Of a DNA stretch of 64,000 nt, positions 26,728 through 38,639 are shown piece after piece. This stretch comes from Puffinus mauretanicus. Taxonomy: Eukaryota; Chordata; Aves; Procellariiformes; Procellariidae. Numbering within the stretch: the first letter of the stretch is position 1; the number at the start of each line of letters is the position of its first letter. The notes under the pieces were generated by a model. That model saw only the letters and a program-made list of their open reading frames with translations. It was not told the origin of the DNA and made no database searches. The position numbers and the translations under genes were made by a program. The stretch covers positions 682,001 through 746,000 of the forward strand of contig JAJKFH010000205.1 in NCBI GenBank assembly GCA_023333565.1, given 5' to 3'.

Positions 26728-26800
26728 ACCACTGTCAGAAACAAATGCTAGGGTGGATGGACCTTGCTTTGATCCAGTATGGCACTCCTGTGTTTAAAGA
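26728..26800 (+). mobile_element. 3' end of an old CR1-type LINE fragment
   Basis: The order 'cactgtcagaaacaaatgct', 'agggtggatggaccttgc', 'tttgatccagtatggcac' and 'tcctgtgttta' matches a sauropsid CR1-type LINE tail of the form 'ggctagatggacc...tctgatccagtatggc...cttatgttc'. Only the 3' end is recognisable, as is usual for 5'-truncated CR1 insertions. No reverse-transcriptase frame remains. Confidence 0.55.
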
Positions 26801-26804
26801 GTAG

Positions 26805-29800
26805 TTTAGGATATGTCTCATTTGTCACTAATTCTGTGACAAAGCTATTGCTTACATCGTGTCTGAGAGAGAGAGAAATGCTTGTCACACTTCTAGAGCT
26901 GAGACCAGAGGCTTCTGTGGTGTTATGCTTTACTTCTTACAGCTTCTTCTGATTGTGCTTGGGAAAACTATATCTTAAGGATATATACTCAGAACTAGGA
27001 AGAAATCAAGGGCAGAATTATCTTCGCTCTCAAATTATGAAAGCATAGCTGCTGAGCTAATAATTGTTATACCCTTCTCAGGCTGAAAATGCACCAGGCT
27101 GTAGATGGAATGTAATCTTGTCATTCTGGGTTTTTTTTCTATTTTTAAGACTTATTCAAACTTCATTTTTCAGCAGGATTTTTTCAGTCTCTTAGACCAA
27201 AATACTTTGTATTTTCCTTACTCTGTTATTAAATAAGAGGAGATCAAATAATGAATACACTCTCAGACTACAGCCATTTTACTGATAGAATTACACAGCT
27301 CTAAAATATAAGGCTTATAATGGAAACACTAACATAGTCTTGACTGCCGCAGCCCTGCTCTAATATCACTGAACTTCCTTTGGGGGTGAAGCTTTGCCTC
27401 AGGAACCTTAATTATCTGATGTGGTCAATTACTCCAAGATAATGATGATTTTATCAGGTATTACTGCTCAAATATTTTACGATAGACAGGCTATTTAATT
27501 GCATTCCTGACCTACCAAAATGCTTACAGATGACTCAATTAAACACTAAGAGGAGGTAGGGGGAAGGGAGAACGGGAGGGACAGCACTTAAAATCCTTGC
27601 TTACAGTTCATTTTGAGAATTTTGTTCCTCTTCAAAATCCTTCCATCCATCCTTTCATCCATCCATCCATCCATCCAAGCATGTGTAGCATTGCCTGGGC
27701 AGGAAGTTTGGATAAACAAACTCAGTATTAATGTACAAATGCGAAAGTATGTCCAGCCTCTCTCCTGCTGAGGGATCAGCACTGGGTCCTGCACAATCCC
27801 TGTGGTGGATTCTCAAAGTCATTTTAACATCCCTGAGTGTCCCACTGCAGATGAGCACAGTGAAATGTATTTTCTACCACATTCAGGTAAAACAGAATTT
27901 TTAAGACAACGAGGAAATGTCTTTATCACAGCAACCTCCGGGGATAGCCTCAACTCCTGTAAACCCTTCAAATACCCAGATGCAATTCACACCGAAATCA
28001 GCAGGCTGGTCCATTTTTCTCTCCATTAGCCTGGCAGTTCCTTGGCACTGGGCTGACATTTGCCAGGGAGGCTGAGGTCGCCCCGAGGACTGCTTTAATT
28101 GGCATCTTTGCTTCAGTGGTCATAATAGGCTGTTTCCCAGGCACAAAACTGCCATGTCTTAAGAATGCTCTGGCTGCAAAGCGAGCATGCCTCAGCCTTG
28201 GGTCAGTCCCTGCCCTGGATGCTCCTGCACGGGCAGTGCAGACCTGGTGAACCCTCATGCACTGAGTGGTGCAGAGAGCCTCCTCCCAGTTTCCCCAGTC
28301 AGGGAAAGAGGGGAGATATTTCCCCTGCCAAGCAATCAATTTGCTGCTGGTTAAATAGGAACTGTGTGCAAGATTTTGAGGGTAGATTATTTCCCTGCTG
28401 CTTACGATAATGTTACTGTAACATTTTCAGCAACTGTGTTAAGGACTCAGCCAAAAGCACTGAAAACAATGGCAAGCCTGCCCTCCGTGTCAATGGTTGC
28501 TGGAATTCTGCTGCATTTCTCCACAAAGGTCCATTTGTCTTTCTACCTTGGAAATAAAATGTATTGTTGCAGTATTGTTGCAAAAACTGGCAGCAAATCC
28601 TCCTGGGTAAGAATGTGGTTACCCACTATTGCATCAGGCTAACAGAAAGGAGAGATGATATTTTATGGGGTTTTACTCAAAAAACTTTTCATGAGAATAT
28701 TATTTCCATTTTATGGGTTTTCACAACAGAATTTTCATGGGCAGCATTTTGATCATTTTCTGCTATGTTTTCAGCCTCGCTAATACTCTTTTCAGTCACA
28801 TTCCAAAGCACAGCATCCACAAATATTCCCAAATATATCCTAAATTGCCCAGGAAGGAAACAATTTTCCTATCTGAAATTAGAACAAAATATGATTCTGA
28901 AATGTCAAATTTTAGCAAACCAAAATGCTGCAGCAATTGGTTTGGATAAGTGAAAACAGTTCAGTCTGACTTTTAAAAATATTACTATCATTAGTTTTCA
29001 TATCAAGATGAAAAGTCATATTGAAACTACTGTAATTCGTTCATTATTAAGAAGAGTGACAACTAACAGTCATAGGAAACAGAAAAAGGCAGCAAAGTCT
29101 TAAGCACCATGTAATGCACCATTATTTTGTTCAATATTGCGTAAGGAAGGAACAATTTTTAGTGAGTGAAAGGGTGAACTGAGGCCAGAAAGCGTGGGCT
29201 CTGTGCAAATAGTATGCAATAACAGCATTGACCCAAAGAATTTCCTATCGAAGCCGCTTTGCTTGCGGTACCTCCTTTCACTGCCCACACAGTGTTCTTG
29301 ATGGACACCAAGATGTGCTTCTGTAACACAAACTGCCATGGATAGTTTCTCTGTTTTCTTAAAGATATACTGCCGGTAATTTTTATTTATGAAGCCCAGG
29401 GCAAGTCGCACACCGTACATTGTGCTATGATATTTGCTGAGCCTGCTGGGCTGGACCTCCCTTCTATTTATTAAACAGGCGATGAAGTGTGGGCTCGCTT
29501 AAATCAGTGTCTGCTGGCCTCGCTAGGTTCGTAGCAGTGATGCAGGCACCAGGCTGACCGTACCGGGCACAGCAGGCATCAGACCCCAAGGGCTGTAATC
29601 CTTGCAGCATTCCCCCTCCATGTACCCCCCTCACAAAACTGGACCCCTCTGAAGTACCGCACTTTCTCGCACCAGTTTCCATACAACCAAACCCCCCCAG
29701 AACTTATTCCAAATATTGCAAATCAAATTTTTATGCCTGCAATGCTTCAGCTCCTTTTTACAGTACATACATATTTCAGAGTTACCACTTAATACAATTA

Positions 29801-30025
29801 TAGTTCATTTAGCCAGCAATTACAGTAATAGGAAGACTGGCAACCACTGTCATTCAGGCTGTGGAAAATCAATGTTGCACAGAGGTACTTTTATTCATCC
29901 TATGGAGTGCCTCCTTCATTAGATGCACGTACTCTGGAATCACAGGGAAAATTTAAGATCACTCTGGTTTTTATTTTTTTTTTTTTTACATTTATCCATA
30001 TACTATTTGGTTTCCAGACAGAAAT
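26805..30025. other. Non-coding stretch, no gene seen
   Basis: Unique DNA with a TCCA microsatellite at 27640-27678 and a T run at 29974-29987. Open frames up to 113 codons (27998-28339 minus) show no motif. A phrase near 29168-29180 (gtgaactgaggccagaaag) may be a minus-strand MIR relic, but it is too short to call. Confidence 0.65.
27640..27678. repeat. (TCCA)n microsatellite
   Basis: Tetranucleotide array ccttccatccatcc, tttcatccatccatcc and so on, of about nine units with two interruptions. Confidence 0.95.
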
Positions 30026-30028
30026 ATA

Positions 30029-30082
30029 GTGAACGACATCCTGAGGCCCCTTCCAACCTGATTTATTCTATGATTCTGTGAA
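30029..30082 (+). mobile_element. CR1 LINE 3' end
   Basis: Carries the avian CR1 3' terminus: a 'gacatcctgaggccccttcc' segment, then aacctgattt and the tail ATTCTATGATTCTGTGA at about 30065-30081, built from the 8-base ATTCTATG-type repeat that ends CR1 elements. Only about 50 bases are recognisable, so this is a severely 5'-truncated or decayed copy. It is the clearest single indication that the genome is avian or a close archosaur relative. Confidence 0.85.
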
Positions 30083-30885
30083 TTATCGGATCTATTCTTT
30101 CAGCAGATCCATTTTCTATTGCATTTCACCTGACAGAGGACCTCTGACAATCCATTTCTTAGAGGCAACTGAGAATATGGTTGTCCATGGGCAGTGAAAT
30201 AGAAACTTTTCAGTTTTTCTTAAACCTTTTGTACAATGTTTGCTTTTAGTCCAGATTTCATAAACTTATGTCCAGAAAGGCATTTAAATAGGTATTTCAG
30301 TTAATCCTTATTTTAACAGAGTTCTGAAGAATCCACGTAAACATATGGCTACAGTTAAGCAAATGTGCAGTAGACAGGAATGAAGTGCTGAATTACAGAT
30401 GTAGTGCTTCCAAAAGAAAGTTAAGACTATAACCACGTCTCCTGAGTTTTAAATCCTCTTTCTCAGTCACTTAACCACGCTGCAGCAAACCTACTTTGGA
30501 CTGAGGGTTTAAATAGCTGTTATATTTGCATTTCATTATGTGAATGGCCTTAAAAATTAAGACTTTCATAGGGCAAAAAAGATCTGTAATTGTACCTGGA
30601 ATATTTAGTCCCAAAAAGAGGGTGGCTAGCAATGGGAGGCTCCCTTTGTTGTTCAAAAAAGAAAATCCTTAAATCACTGCCATTACTGCAAGGAGTTGTT
30701 TCAGCAAGGAGAATAATGATATTTTTGCAGGTTGCCAAACTTTTGCTGCAGAAGAGCCTCTTGGCAGCAGATCCACTTGATTCGATGAGCATTACTGAAT
30801 TTCCTCGTTGATCTGTTTGTCTCTGCATGGTGCCATCTTTTGACGGTGTTACATTATAACCCCTTGTTCTTATGATAAATTATTT

Positions 30886-30927
30886 TAATCCATCATCAGA
30901 GCACACTCTTGCTCTAATGATGGATTA
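30886..30927. other. Hairpin: 18-bp stem, 6-base loop
   Basis: The left arm at 30886-30903 pairs with the right arm at 30910-30927, with one internal mismatch (C30897 opposite A30916). The loop is CACTCT. The key halves are AATCCATCAT/ATGATGGATT and AGAGCA/TGCTCT. Pairing beyond the stem is weak and broken. It could be a MITE remnant, a small structured RNA or a chance inverted repeat. It matches no microRNA I know. Confidence 0.75.
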
Positions 30928-31795
30928 GTGTTATGCATCATCAGGGCGAGGAGCATTGATAATGTACCGTAAGAACCCCCACTGACAGTGGAAAAATCTG
31001 CCAAAAGAATTAATTTGCTCTGCACCAAACTGAAACCAGAGATAAAGGTACGGTTACATACAACGGCAAAAATGTCATGCAGAAGAAGCAAGTCCAGGTG
31101 CAGTGGCAATCTGGGGGAGGAATAAAGATGGAGACGTGGTCACCTAGCCACATGGCAGTGCAGGGCCTGTGCCTTTGCACCGGAGAGTTGTGCCTCTGGG
31201 ATCCATGTGCACAAAGGTGTAGGTGTGTTGTGCGGGTTCGGGGCTGCAGCAATGCCCCTTCGTGGTATCGGAGAAACTCTGGTGCAGGAGGAGAGGCTGA
31301 ATTCTTTAGGGGGTTGCATAGGGAGCTTGAAACGATGCTGCCTGGCTTACAGAGGTAGGTGCAAATCTTTGGTGCAGATAGCTCCCACTGCACTCCTTTC
31401 TTGTAGAGTTAAACTGCAGCTGTCTGCTGCATCCCCCAGCAGCAGGGCTGGGTGCACGGGAAGCTGACCCAGGAGGAGCAGCCCTTAGGGATGGCGTGTG
31501 ACAGAGCCCCGCTTCTCAAATCCTGCACCAGATCTCTCAGGATTTAGCTCTCTTTGAGAGAAATTGCAATAGATATTTTGTACCTTCCTTACATCTAGTA
31601 GCTCCTGCAGTACTACGGACACAACCAAACAACAGAGTGCACCAAAATGTAGGGTCAGAGCTAAGTAACAATAAAATTTTATGAAATTACAAATATACTT
31701 TTTAACCTCTGTAGCTTAAGAGCTTTATTTGGGCTCTGTCATGAGTTCCTTCAACTTCAGCTGTGGAAATGAAAAAGAAAAAAAGTGGTTTCTTA

Positions 31796-31811
31796 TTTAC
31801 AGTACTGTAAA
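31796..31811. other. 16-bp perfect palindrome
   Basis: TTTACAGTACTGTAAA reads identically on both strands. There is no spacer. Function is unknown and it may be chance. Confidence 0.85.
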
Positions 31812-32431
31812 GAAAGGTAGCCCTCAGTATATTTTTCTTCAAATTCATGGTTATACCTATTCTATCATACCTTGTGTCACAACTGTGATGATAAGCATCA
31901 AGAAAATGTTGAACACCAAAGAAAACACATGGGGAATTGAACAGACTATCATTCACCTTCAGGTAAATCCATAATACAGAACATTAAACAATATTGGCAT
32001 TATCAGAGGCTGGGCTCAACTCATCCTGTAATTTCAGCGATAAAAGTGAACCATCCTATTGGCACCTGGGCTCTCCAGGGACTGCTCTGCACTGCACGTC
32101 CTAACGTGCCTGTAAGTGCCTGCAGATCATTCTCAAACAGAGAATTTTCCACACTTTGAGAGACAAGCCACAGAACCCAAATACAGAGCTTGAATTAGTG
32201 ACCCCTGTATATGAGGCTGGTACTTTCGGATCCAGCCATCTGCCTCGCTCTGTTGAAACTGTCACACTTGCTCGTAATGCTAGCTCATCTATGGCAGTGT
32301 TTTGCCTACCCAATTTTTCTAAGGAAGGTGGAAGAAACTCTGTAAACAAGCAGCGATGGAGTAATCTGCTATGATTTGACAGATTTAGGGACAGGGCTCT
32401 GTCTTGTTTTAGAAAGAGTTTTGGCAGGGCA

Positions 32432-32460
32432 GGGCATGTCCTGAAGAACAGGACATGTCC
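32432..32460. promoter_or_regulatory. Candidate p53-family response element
   Basis: Two decamers each match the p53 half-site RRRCWWGYYY at all ten positions, with the favoured CATG core: GGGCATGTCC at 32432-32441 and GGACATGTCC at 32451-32460, separated by 9 bases. The accepted spacer range is 0-13, and short spacers bind best. The same bases form a 12-bp inverted repeat with one mismatch and a 5-base loop. No promoter or gene is visible nearby, so any role would be as a distal enhancer. Occupancy is inference. Confidence 0.5.
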
Positions 32461-32599
32461 AAGATAAAAGAAAAATGGCTAAACAAGTAGTTATGCATTA
32501 AAGCTAACAATTCGCTATACTTTTGGTGGAAGAAAGGTTTTCTTCTCATTAACCACCTTTGGCACATGGACTAGCCTGCCCACGGAGATTACTAAGAAA

Positions 32600-32628
32600 G
32601 GGAAGAGGGGGGGGGGTGTGGAGGGGGG
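32600..32628 (+). other. G-rich tract, potential G-quadruplex
   Basis: Runs of three, ten and six G (32600-32602, 32607-32616, 32623-32628) are separated by 4 and 6 bases. The ten-G run can supply two tracts, which satisfies the four-run G-quadruplex pattern on the plus strand. It lies 140 bases from the p53-like repeat. Confidence 0.65.
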
Positions 32629-32726
32629 AAAGCAGCTTTTTTTCAGACGCAAAACACGTCTGTCCCCACGCTGCTTGTCCCAAGCACATGTTGCAGGATT
32701 TAGAGCCACTGATGACATTGAGACTT

Positions 32727-32760
32727 TTTTCATCAACTTTGCTGAGATTTTCATCAACTT
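32727..32760. repeat. 13-bp direct repeat, period 21
   Basis: TTTTCATCAACTT occurs at 32727-32739 and 32748-32760. This is a small local duplication. Confidence 0.8.
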
Positions 32761-34071
32761 ATTGAATCAGTGGTGTGTGTTTATCCCATGTCACTTGTGG
32801 ATTGTGCAGAGAATGATCCCAGGCAGCTACTAGGACTTGCAATTCATTATTCATATAAAGCACTAATGGAGAGTTGGTCTAGGAACTAAACTTCCTGAAG
32901 TGTATAATAATTATTATTTTTTTCCTAGTGCAACCTCTGAAGAACAAGTCTGAGCACATCTCCTGTCTGGCATTTCATCTGTAGTTACCTTCTCTTTAGC
33001 GTGGGCCTCACTGCTGCATTTGACCTGACACCTGGAGAGGGTCCTGGGTGAGATTTGACCACGAAGGGGAGTATGACATGGAGCTACAGGTTCTTCTTAA
33101 CTTCTGATTGAAACCTCTCTGCCAGACATCCCAGGAATATACCCTAACGGCTGTGATTTATTGCTGTGTTATCATGCCTGTCTGCCTCATTACAGACTCT
33201 GAATTTTATCAGGCAGCTTGTCCTCTAGTGTCTGGTAACCAATTACTGTGGTCTGCAAAGAAGCCTGAAATACTTTGCCAAACACTGCTAATAAACTGGG
33301 AAAGAGCCTGAGCACAGCTTCAGGTTGCCTTAAGGAAATTCCAGCGAGCACTTTCCACTTTATTGTCTAGTTCACAGTATGAACTGGGAATTATCTCGAA
33401 GAGTCATTCTTTACACAGAGCTAAACTCCCCTTTAAAGATTGTGCCACACTGGATTACTGCACATGGACTTGCCTCCATCCAAAGACTGCTGAACTCAGT
33501 AGGAGTCTTTCAAATGACAACAGTGAGAGCAGGACTCAGCCCACACTCTGAAACCAGATACTTCAGAAGAAAATGAAAAAAAATCTTTTTTCTTTTACCA
33601 TAGCTAAAGCTGGTAGGAAAAATCAGAATGGACATGTGCCTGCACTACAAGGGTGACATGTGCTTGTTGCTCCACGTTCGTGAAAAAAATTGTATTTTAG
33701 AGGGTAAAATAATCAATACTGCTTTGTGCAAGTCCTCTGCAGCAAAATGAATGTCACATGAATCTGTAGTATGTGCTTTGTTATACATTTAATATTTTCT
33801 TTTGAGGCTGACTTGCCCTAATGGTCCAAGGAGGAATGAGCTGACATCTGTACTGCAGAAGTGACCACCAGCCACCCTCCTTCAGCCAAAAAATTTCTCT
33901 TAATCCTGCTTATTTCTCCAGCACTTCAAAGGGCTTCACCTGTGGTCTTGCTGCTTCAGATGACTTGGCTGGTATCAGCGTAAAAGGTGAGTAGATTGGG
34001 AGCCCTGCTCTCGGAGAGAGCTGCTGGGAGCCTACAGAGCTACCCTGTTCACATCCCTGTGCACATACACA

Positions 34072-34090
34072 CTCACTCTCTCTCTCTCTA
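34072..34090. repeat. Short (TC)n microsatellite
   Basis: A CTCTCTCTCTCT run of about seven units preceded by actca. Confidence 0.85.
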
Positions 34091-36087
34091 ATTTGTCCCG
34101 CAGGGCAGTCTTCTAAAAAGTTTTTTTCCAGGTTGTAAAAGACCAATTCCATAAAGGAACGGCTTAGTGCTACAATGACATGATTTGTGGCTTCCAGGCT
34201 CCAAAGCTGTAATTTATTCAGACAATTAGCAGCAGCCCTGTATTCTTGACAAATTCTTCACTTGTGTGCAGCTACTACACAACAAGGTGCTTTTAAGAAC
34301 TGTGCCTTATGGATTAAAAGACTCCCTCCGCCTTTTCCCTCCTTATTTGACAAGTTCTTTTCACAGTCAATGGAAATTAATACAGCAGGTTAGAGAGGTG
34401 ATATACAATAATCCAGCCAGCCAAGAAAGCATTGTCTGAAAAGAGCAAATACAGAGCCTACAGGAATGTTCAATACACAAAAGGGAATGCTTCAGCATTT
34501 GCCTTTTGGTGAAGTTATTTCACCCTTCACTTCACATAATCCTCCAGAGTTACTGTACCGGATGTCACTGTGAAGCCATTTATAAGTGTAAATGGTATTT
34601 AAGTGTGGGTTAGTTGTCCAAAAGCGCACATCTGAATGTCTACCCCGGCAGTCAGGTGGCTTTGCCTGGACCACAAACCGGCTGGAGCATCAACTGGCTG
34701 TGCACGATGTGCCTATGCAGAGCCCCCACAACACAACGCTGAGACTCACAGAGGTACCGTATAAATCCGTCCAGACCTCCAGACCCTTTTTCACATGCAA
34801 GTCTGAAGTTAAACCAGAGTTATAAAATCCAGATCCAGCTCTAAATCCTGCCCTCTTCCAGCATTGCTGAAGTTCAGCCTGGGTACGTGCACAGGGCTGG
34901 GTCAAGGTCCAAAACCCATTCAAACTGGGACCTTGTCTTTCAAGAGCAACAACCCTGCTGAAACCGAGGCTCTGCTTTCTGGCACGATGTGAACTATTTT
35001 TTTTCTGGGGATCTGTTAAAGCTACCACATTACTAGCATGATGAGCAGCCAGCCTCTGCTCCAGCCCATTCTTACACCTCCCTTTCTCAGCAAAATGAGG
35101 ACAAAAGCGATCAAATCATCGTGGACTTGGGCAGAAACTACTTTCTCTTCATTGCAGGAGCAAATCCTGAGCTGGTGTTTGGATTAGGTTTTGGGCTGAG
35201 ATACTCTGGCTCACCTCACTCCTCCAAAAAAGTTTAGATCTGCAGCGAGACCTCTGCAGAGCGCCCTTCAGAGCCTTCCTTGTAGCACTTCAGTGCAGTG
35301 GCACAGGTGGGAAATTACATTAATGATCTATGCTACCAACTTCATATTATGCTTTGTAAACACCAATAACTTGAAAAAAAAAATGGTTTTGTTAGCATGA
35401 AATTTTGAGCAAACCGCAAGAAGACAATAGATTTTTTTCACTAACTGTGGGCAGAGAAAAGGAGGTTTAACAGACAATGTATTCATAATAAATGATTCAT
35501 CTGGAGCTCAGATGCTGGTGTGAATGGGTGTCTTAGAAATACTTGGAGGGTTACAGAGGTGTCTGTAAAAACTGCAAGACTTGGCCAACTATTGCTTTTG
35601 CTCTCAGTCAGTTATACAGCATTCAGTCCAGTAACAGCAGGGCTTCACCCTGTAGCAAATGAAAATTCAAAGTATTTGGCCTCATGTGGCAAAACAAAGT
35701 GTTTGTTCAGTGGAACTAACTTAAGTAAATTCCTCTTAATTAATAAACAGAAGTATTTTCTTTCAACCAAAGCAAGATTGCTACTGAAATATAATGAAGA
35801 TATTTTTAAAGATCTTGTCTTGTTTAGGTATGGATTTATTTTTTGCTACACTAAAAGGGGAAAAAATACAACAAAACAGTGATTGAATCAACACATCTGT
35901 TAATTGCAAATAATTTGTAATAGTGACTCAAAATACATTTTAGAAAATAACATCAATTAGTTTAAAGAACACATAAGTTAAAAAGAGAGACCTGTGGAAA
36001 GAAAAGCACATCGGCGGAGTAGGGTCTGGTTTCCCTGGCTTTAACACATCACCCTGGGATGTGTCTGTTTTCCCTGGACCTGGATCT

Positions 36088-36142
36088 TGTGTAAGTGGAT
36101 GTAGTTACATTGATTTCAGGGGAGTCGTGCTGATTGATACTT
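36088..36142 (+). repeat. Fragment of the 'ttcaatggagct' amniote repeat
   Basis: 'gtaagtggatgtagttacat', then 'tgatttcaggggagtcgtgc' and 'tgattgatac', follow the same pattern as the repeat at 22462-22548 (cattgacttcaatggagctatgctgatttacacc). It is strongly diverged. Confidence 0.4.
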
Positions 36143-37865
36143 ACCGGTGATACGACACCTCAGTGTGTAACCCTCGGACGTTAACAAGACTCGTGAAGGA
36201 AGAACAAGCCATTTGCTTTGCAAAATTAATTCATAAAGCCACCAGGATACAGGATTTCAGCGTGTCTGTCATTTATTTGGGAGCCTACCTTGATAGGCTT
36301 CCTTTTTCTTTTCTTCTTAAAGAACACATTTCCTCTCCCCTCTCTCATTGTCTTCTTTTTCAGCTACTACTTTGTTTTGGGTTAATTTCCCTAAACAGAG
36401 ACATAAATACAAGATCAGATTTTCTCTTTTTTGGCTGCGAGTCAGGCCTGCTGTGCTGTGAAAGCTCATTGGAGTCTCAGAACCTGTATCTGCAACAGCA
36501 GCTGCACTTTGCATTTGGAAAAGGAGTCAGGAAGGAGCTACCTTTTTTTTTTTCCAAGCCTTCATTAATCATATAATTTACCCAGGGAAAAAAAAAAGGT
36601 AAAACAAACTGGGGGGGGACGACGACACCAAAAAGGAAGGGAAAGATGGGATGAGCACTTCTCATTTCTTCTAGTTTTCAACATGTCTTTATTCTCTCAA
36701 ATGCAAAAGCCACCAAAGACGACTAGGAATGCATGTGTAAGAGAAAGAGAGAAAAACCTTAAAGACTGCTGTGAAAAAAGTCTGGAGAAGATCTATTTGT
36801 TATCAATCCAGCCTTCTGGTGTGACTGCACAGGAGTGGGACTCTACCACTGCAAAATAGGGTTTGACTCACCAGTACGATATTTTGCTTTGCTGGCAGGC
36901 ATCAGTGCAAGTGGCAGGACCCTCTGGGCAGCATTTGTCAGGAAAGAGGGAAAGAGGATCTTATTCAGGAATATTTGAGGCATGCTTTATTAAAGCAGAG
37001 AACATTTCATCTGCCTCTGCTTAACCTTGCTCAGAGCCCCCCAAAAGGCAATAGAGCCCCTACAGTGAGGTCTGTTTATTTTCTGCTCAGTTGGAAAGCA
37101 AAGGTCCTATTACCGTTAAAAGGAGTTACAAGTATTCATCAAAGAAAGAAATGACCCATAAAGGCAGTTAAGTTAGTTTTATTCCCGCTGCATAAGTCAA
37201 CCTCTTTTCTATATATAAAATGATGGGGTTAGAAAAGGATATTCATCAGGCAGTCCACTGATTTGATTGGCTGCACTTCCCCAAGTACTTTATAATTTGT
37301 AGTTATAAATAAATATGTTTTTAATAATCAATTGGTATTTAAATAACATACAAAAACTGCCTTATTAAATCCCACTTTTTAAAATGAATAAGCAGTTAGA
37401 CATTAAAGAAGTGGGTACCAAACAGCCACAAGATTTCAGACCCTTTTCTTTTTTATATACAAGCCATAAATATCACTATGGAATTATTTGGTTAGCCAAG
37501 GCCCTGGATGAAGCCAGCAGAAGACCCTGCTCTCTGATGTTGCCTTTAAGTGATCATATACTTTTCTGGTACGATGACTTTTTAAACAATAACCACACAT
37601 TATTTTCTTTGGCCACCCCTTACAGTTCAAAAGGGACGGCCTCAAACTCCAGAGTTGAAGTAAACTAATGTGTCCTCAAACCAGAGCCCAAAAAGCAAGG
37701 AGCATCTAATAGCAGGTTTGAGATAATTGGTCTCAGTCAGCTGGGTCCACACTATTTCCAGCACTTAAGTTCATGCATTGCCTCAGAAAGGGGAAAAAAA
37801 AAATCCCCAAGAATTAAAAAAAAAAAAGACAGCACTCAGTCCTACATACACGAAGTCTTTCTCGG

Positions 37866-37895
37866 GTGGGGACACACACACATATACAAACACAC
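37866..37895. repeat. Short CA-rich microsatellite
   Basis: ggacacacacacatatacaa followed by acacac. It is interrupted and short. Confidence 0.8.
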
Positions 37896-38639
37896 TCTTT
37901 TCCCTTGATGTTGCTTTTATTTTAGAAGGAACAATTGTGCTGATCAGCCTCAAAACCTGCTCCTCTGTCAAGGGCTTGTCTGAAATGGGAATGCAGAGCA
38001 AGAAGGAGGGGAAAGCAAACCTGTCCCACGTGTTAGGAGGGAGAGGGGATGGTTTGGCAATGTGGCACCTGGGTCGGCTGCAGCACCTGAGTCCATCAGT
38101 GCTGGTTCACCCTGTGACGGGGAGGTCATCCGCAGGGCAGGTGAGAAGCCCGCCTTGTCCCTGAAATACTGTGTTTTTCCCTGGATCCCTGCTGGAGATG
38201 GACATCATCCTGCACAGTGCTGGGCTGCATGGGGCACCCCTTGGGAGGCAGCTCCCAGCATCATGCTGATGAAGCCATTTCTGGGTTCCAGGCTGTATCT
38301 CAGCCTATCCCAGCTACCAAACACCATCTACCTCTGGCCCTTCAATCCCTTCGTGTGCCACGGGGCCAGGCTGAGGAGGGAGGAGAGGTCTGGGCACAGG
38401 CTCTGCAGGTGCCAACTGGGGGAGAAATGCAACATGTCTGCAAGAAGCCAGTTTATAGCTTAACATCCCCTTGATTAGAGAAAAGCACAGGGTCATTGGT
38501 GTGAATTGGAACAGTACTCTCCTCCCATTCCCAAACTTCATCCCCCTCCCTACCTTCAGCGGAGGATGCTGCTGGTCTTCTCAGGGCAAGCTGGTGCCAG
38601 TACCTAAATCTCTGTTTCAAGGTGGACCTGAAGCTGATT

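Larger units (their letters stand above)
30085..38600. other. Long non-coding stretch, no gene seen
   Basis: Mostly unique DNA that holds several structural signals listed separately: a hairpin at 30886, a palindrome at 31796, a p53-like repeat at 32432, a G-rich tract at 32600 and an old repeat at 36090. The section 36160-36600 has a 137-codon open frame (36163-36576 plus) that is leucine- and phenylalanine-rich, with no family resemblance. I consider it chance. No splice-consistent exon chain was found. Confidence 0.6.

Noticed and set aside
29150..29215. Possible minus-strand MIR (gtgaactgaggccagaaag)
   Set aside because: Only one matching phrase, with no collinear second block.
30886..30927. 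Hairpin as a known microRNA
   Set aside because: Stem too short and flanking pairing weak. Neither arm resembles a vertebrate microRNA seed family I know.
36163..36576. 137-codon plus-strand open frame
   Set aside because: Composition is driven by pyrimidine-rich DNA (Leu/Phe/Ser). No family resemblance and no convincing splice sites.
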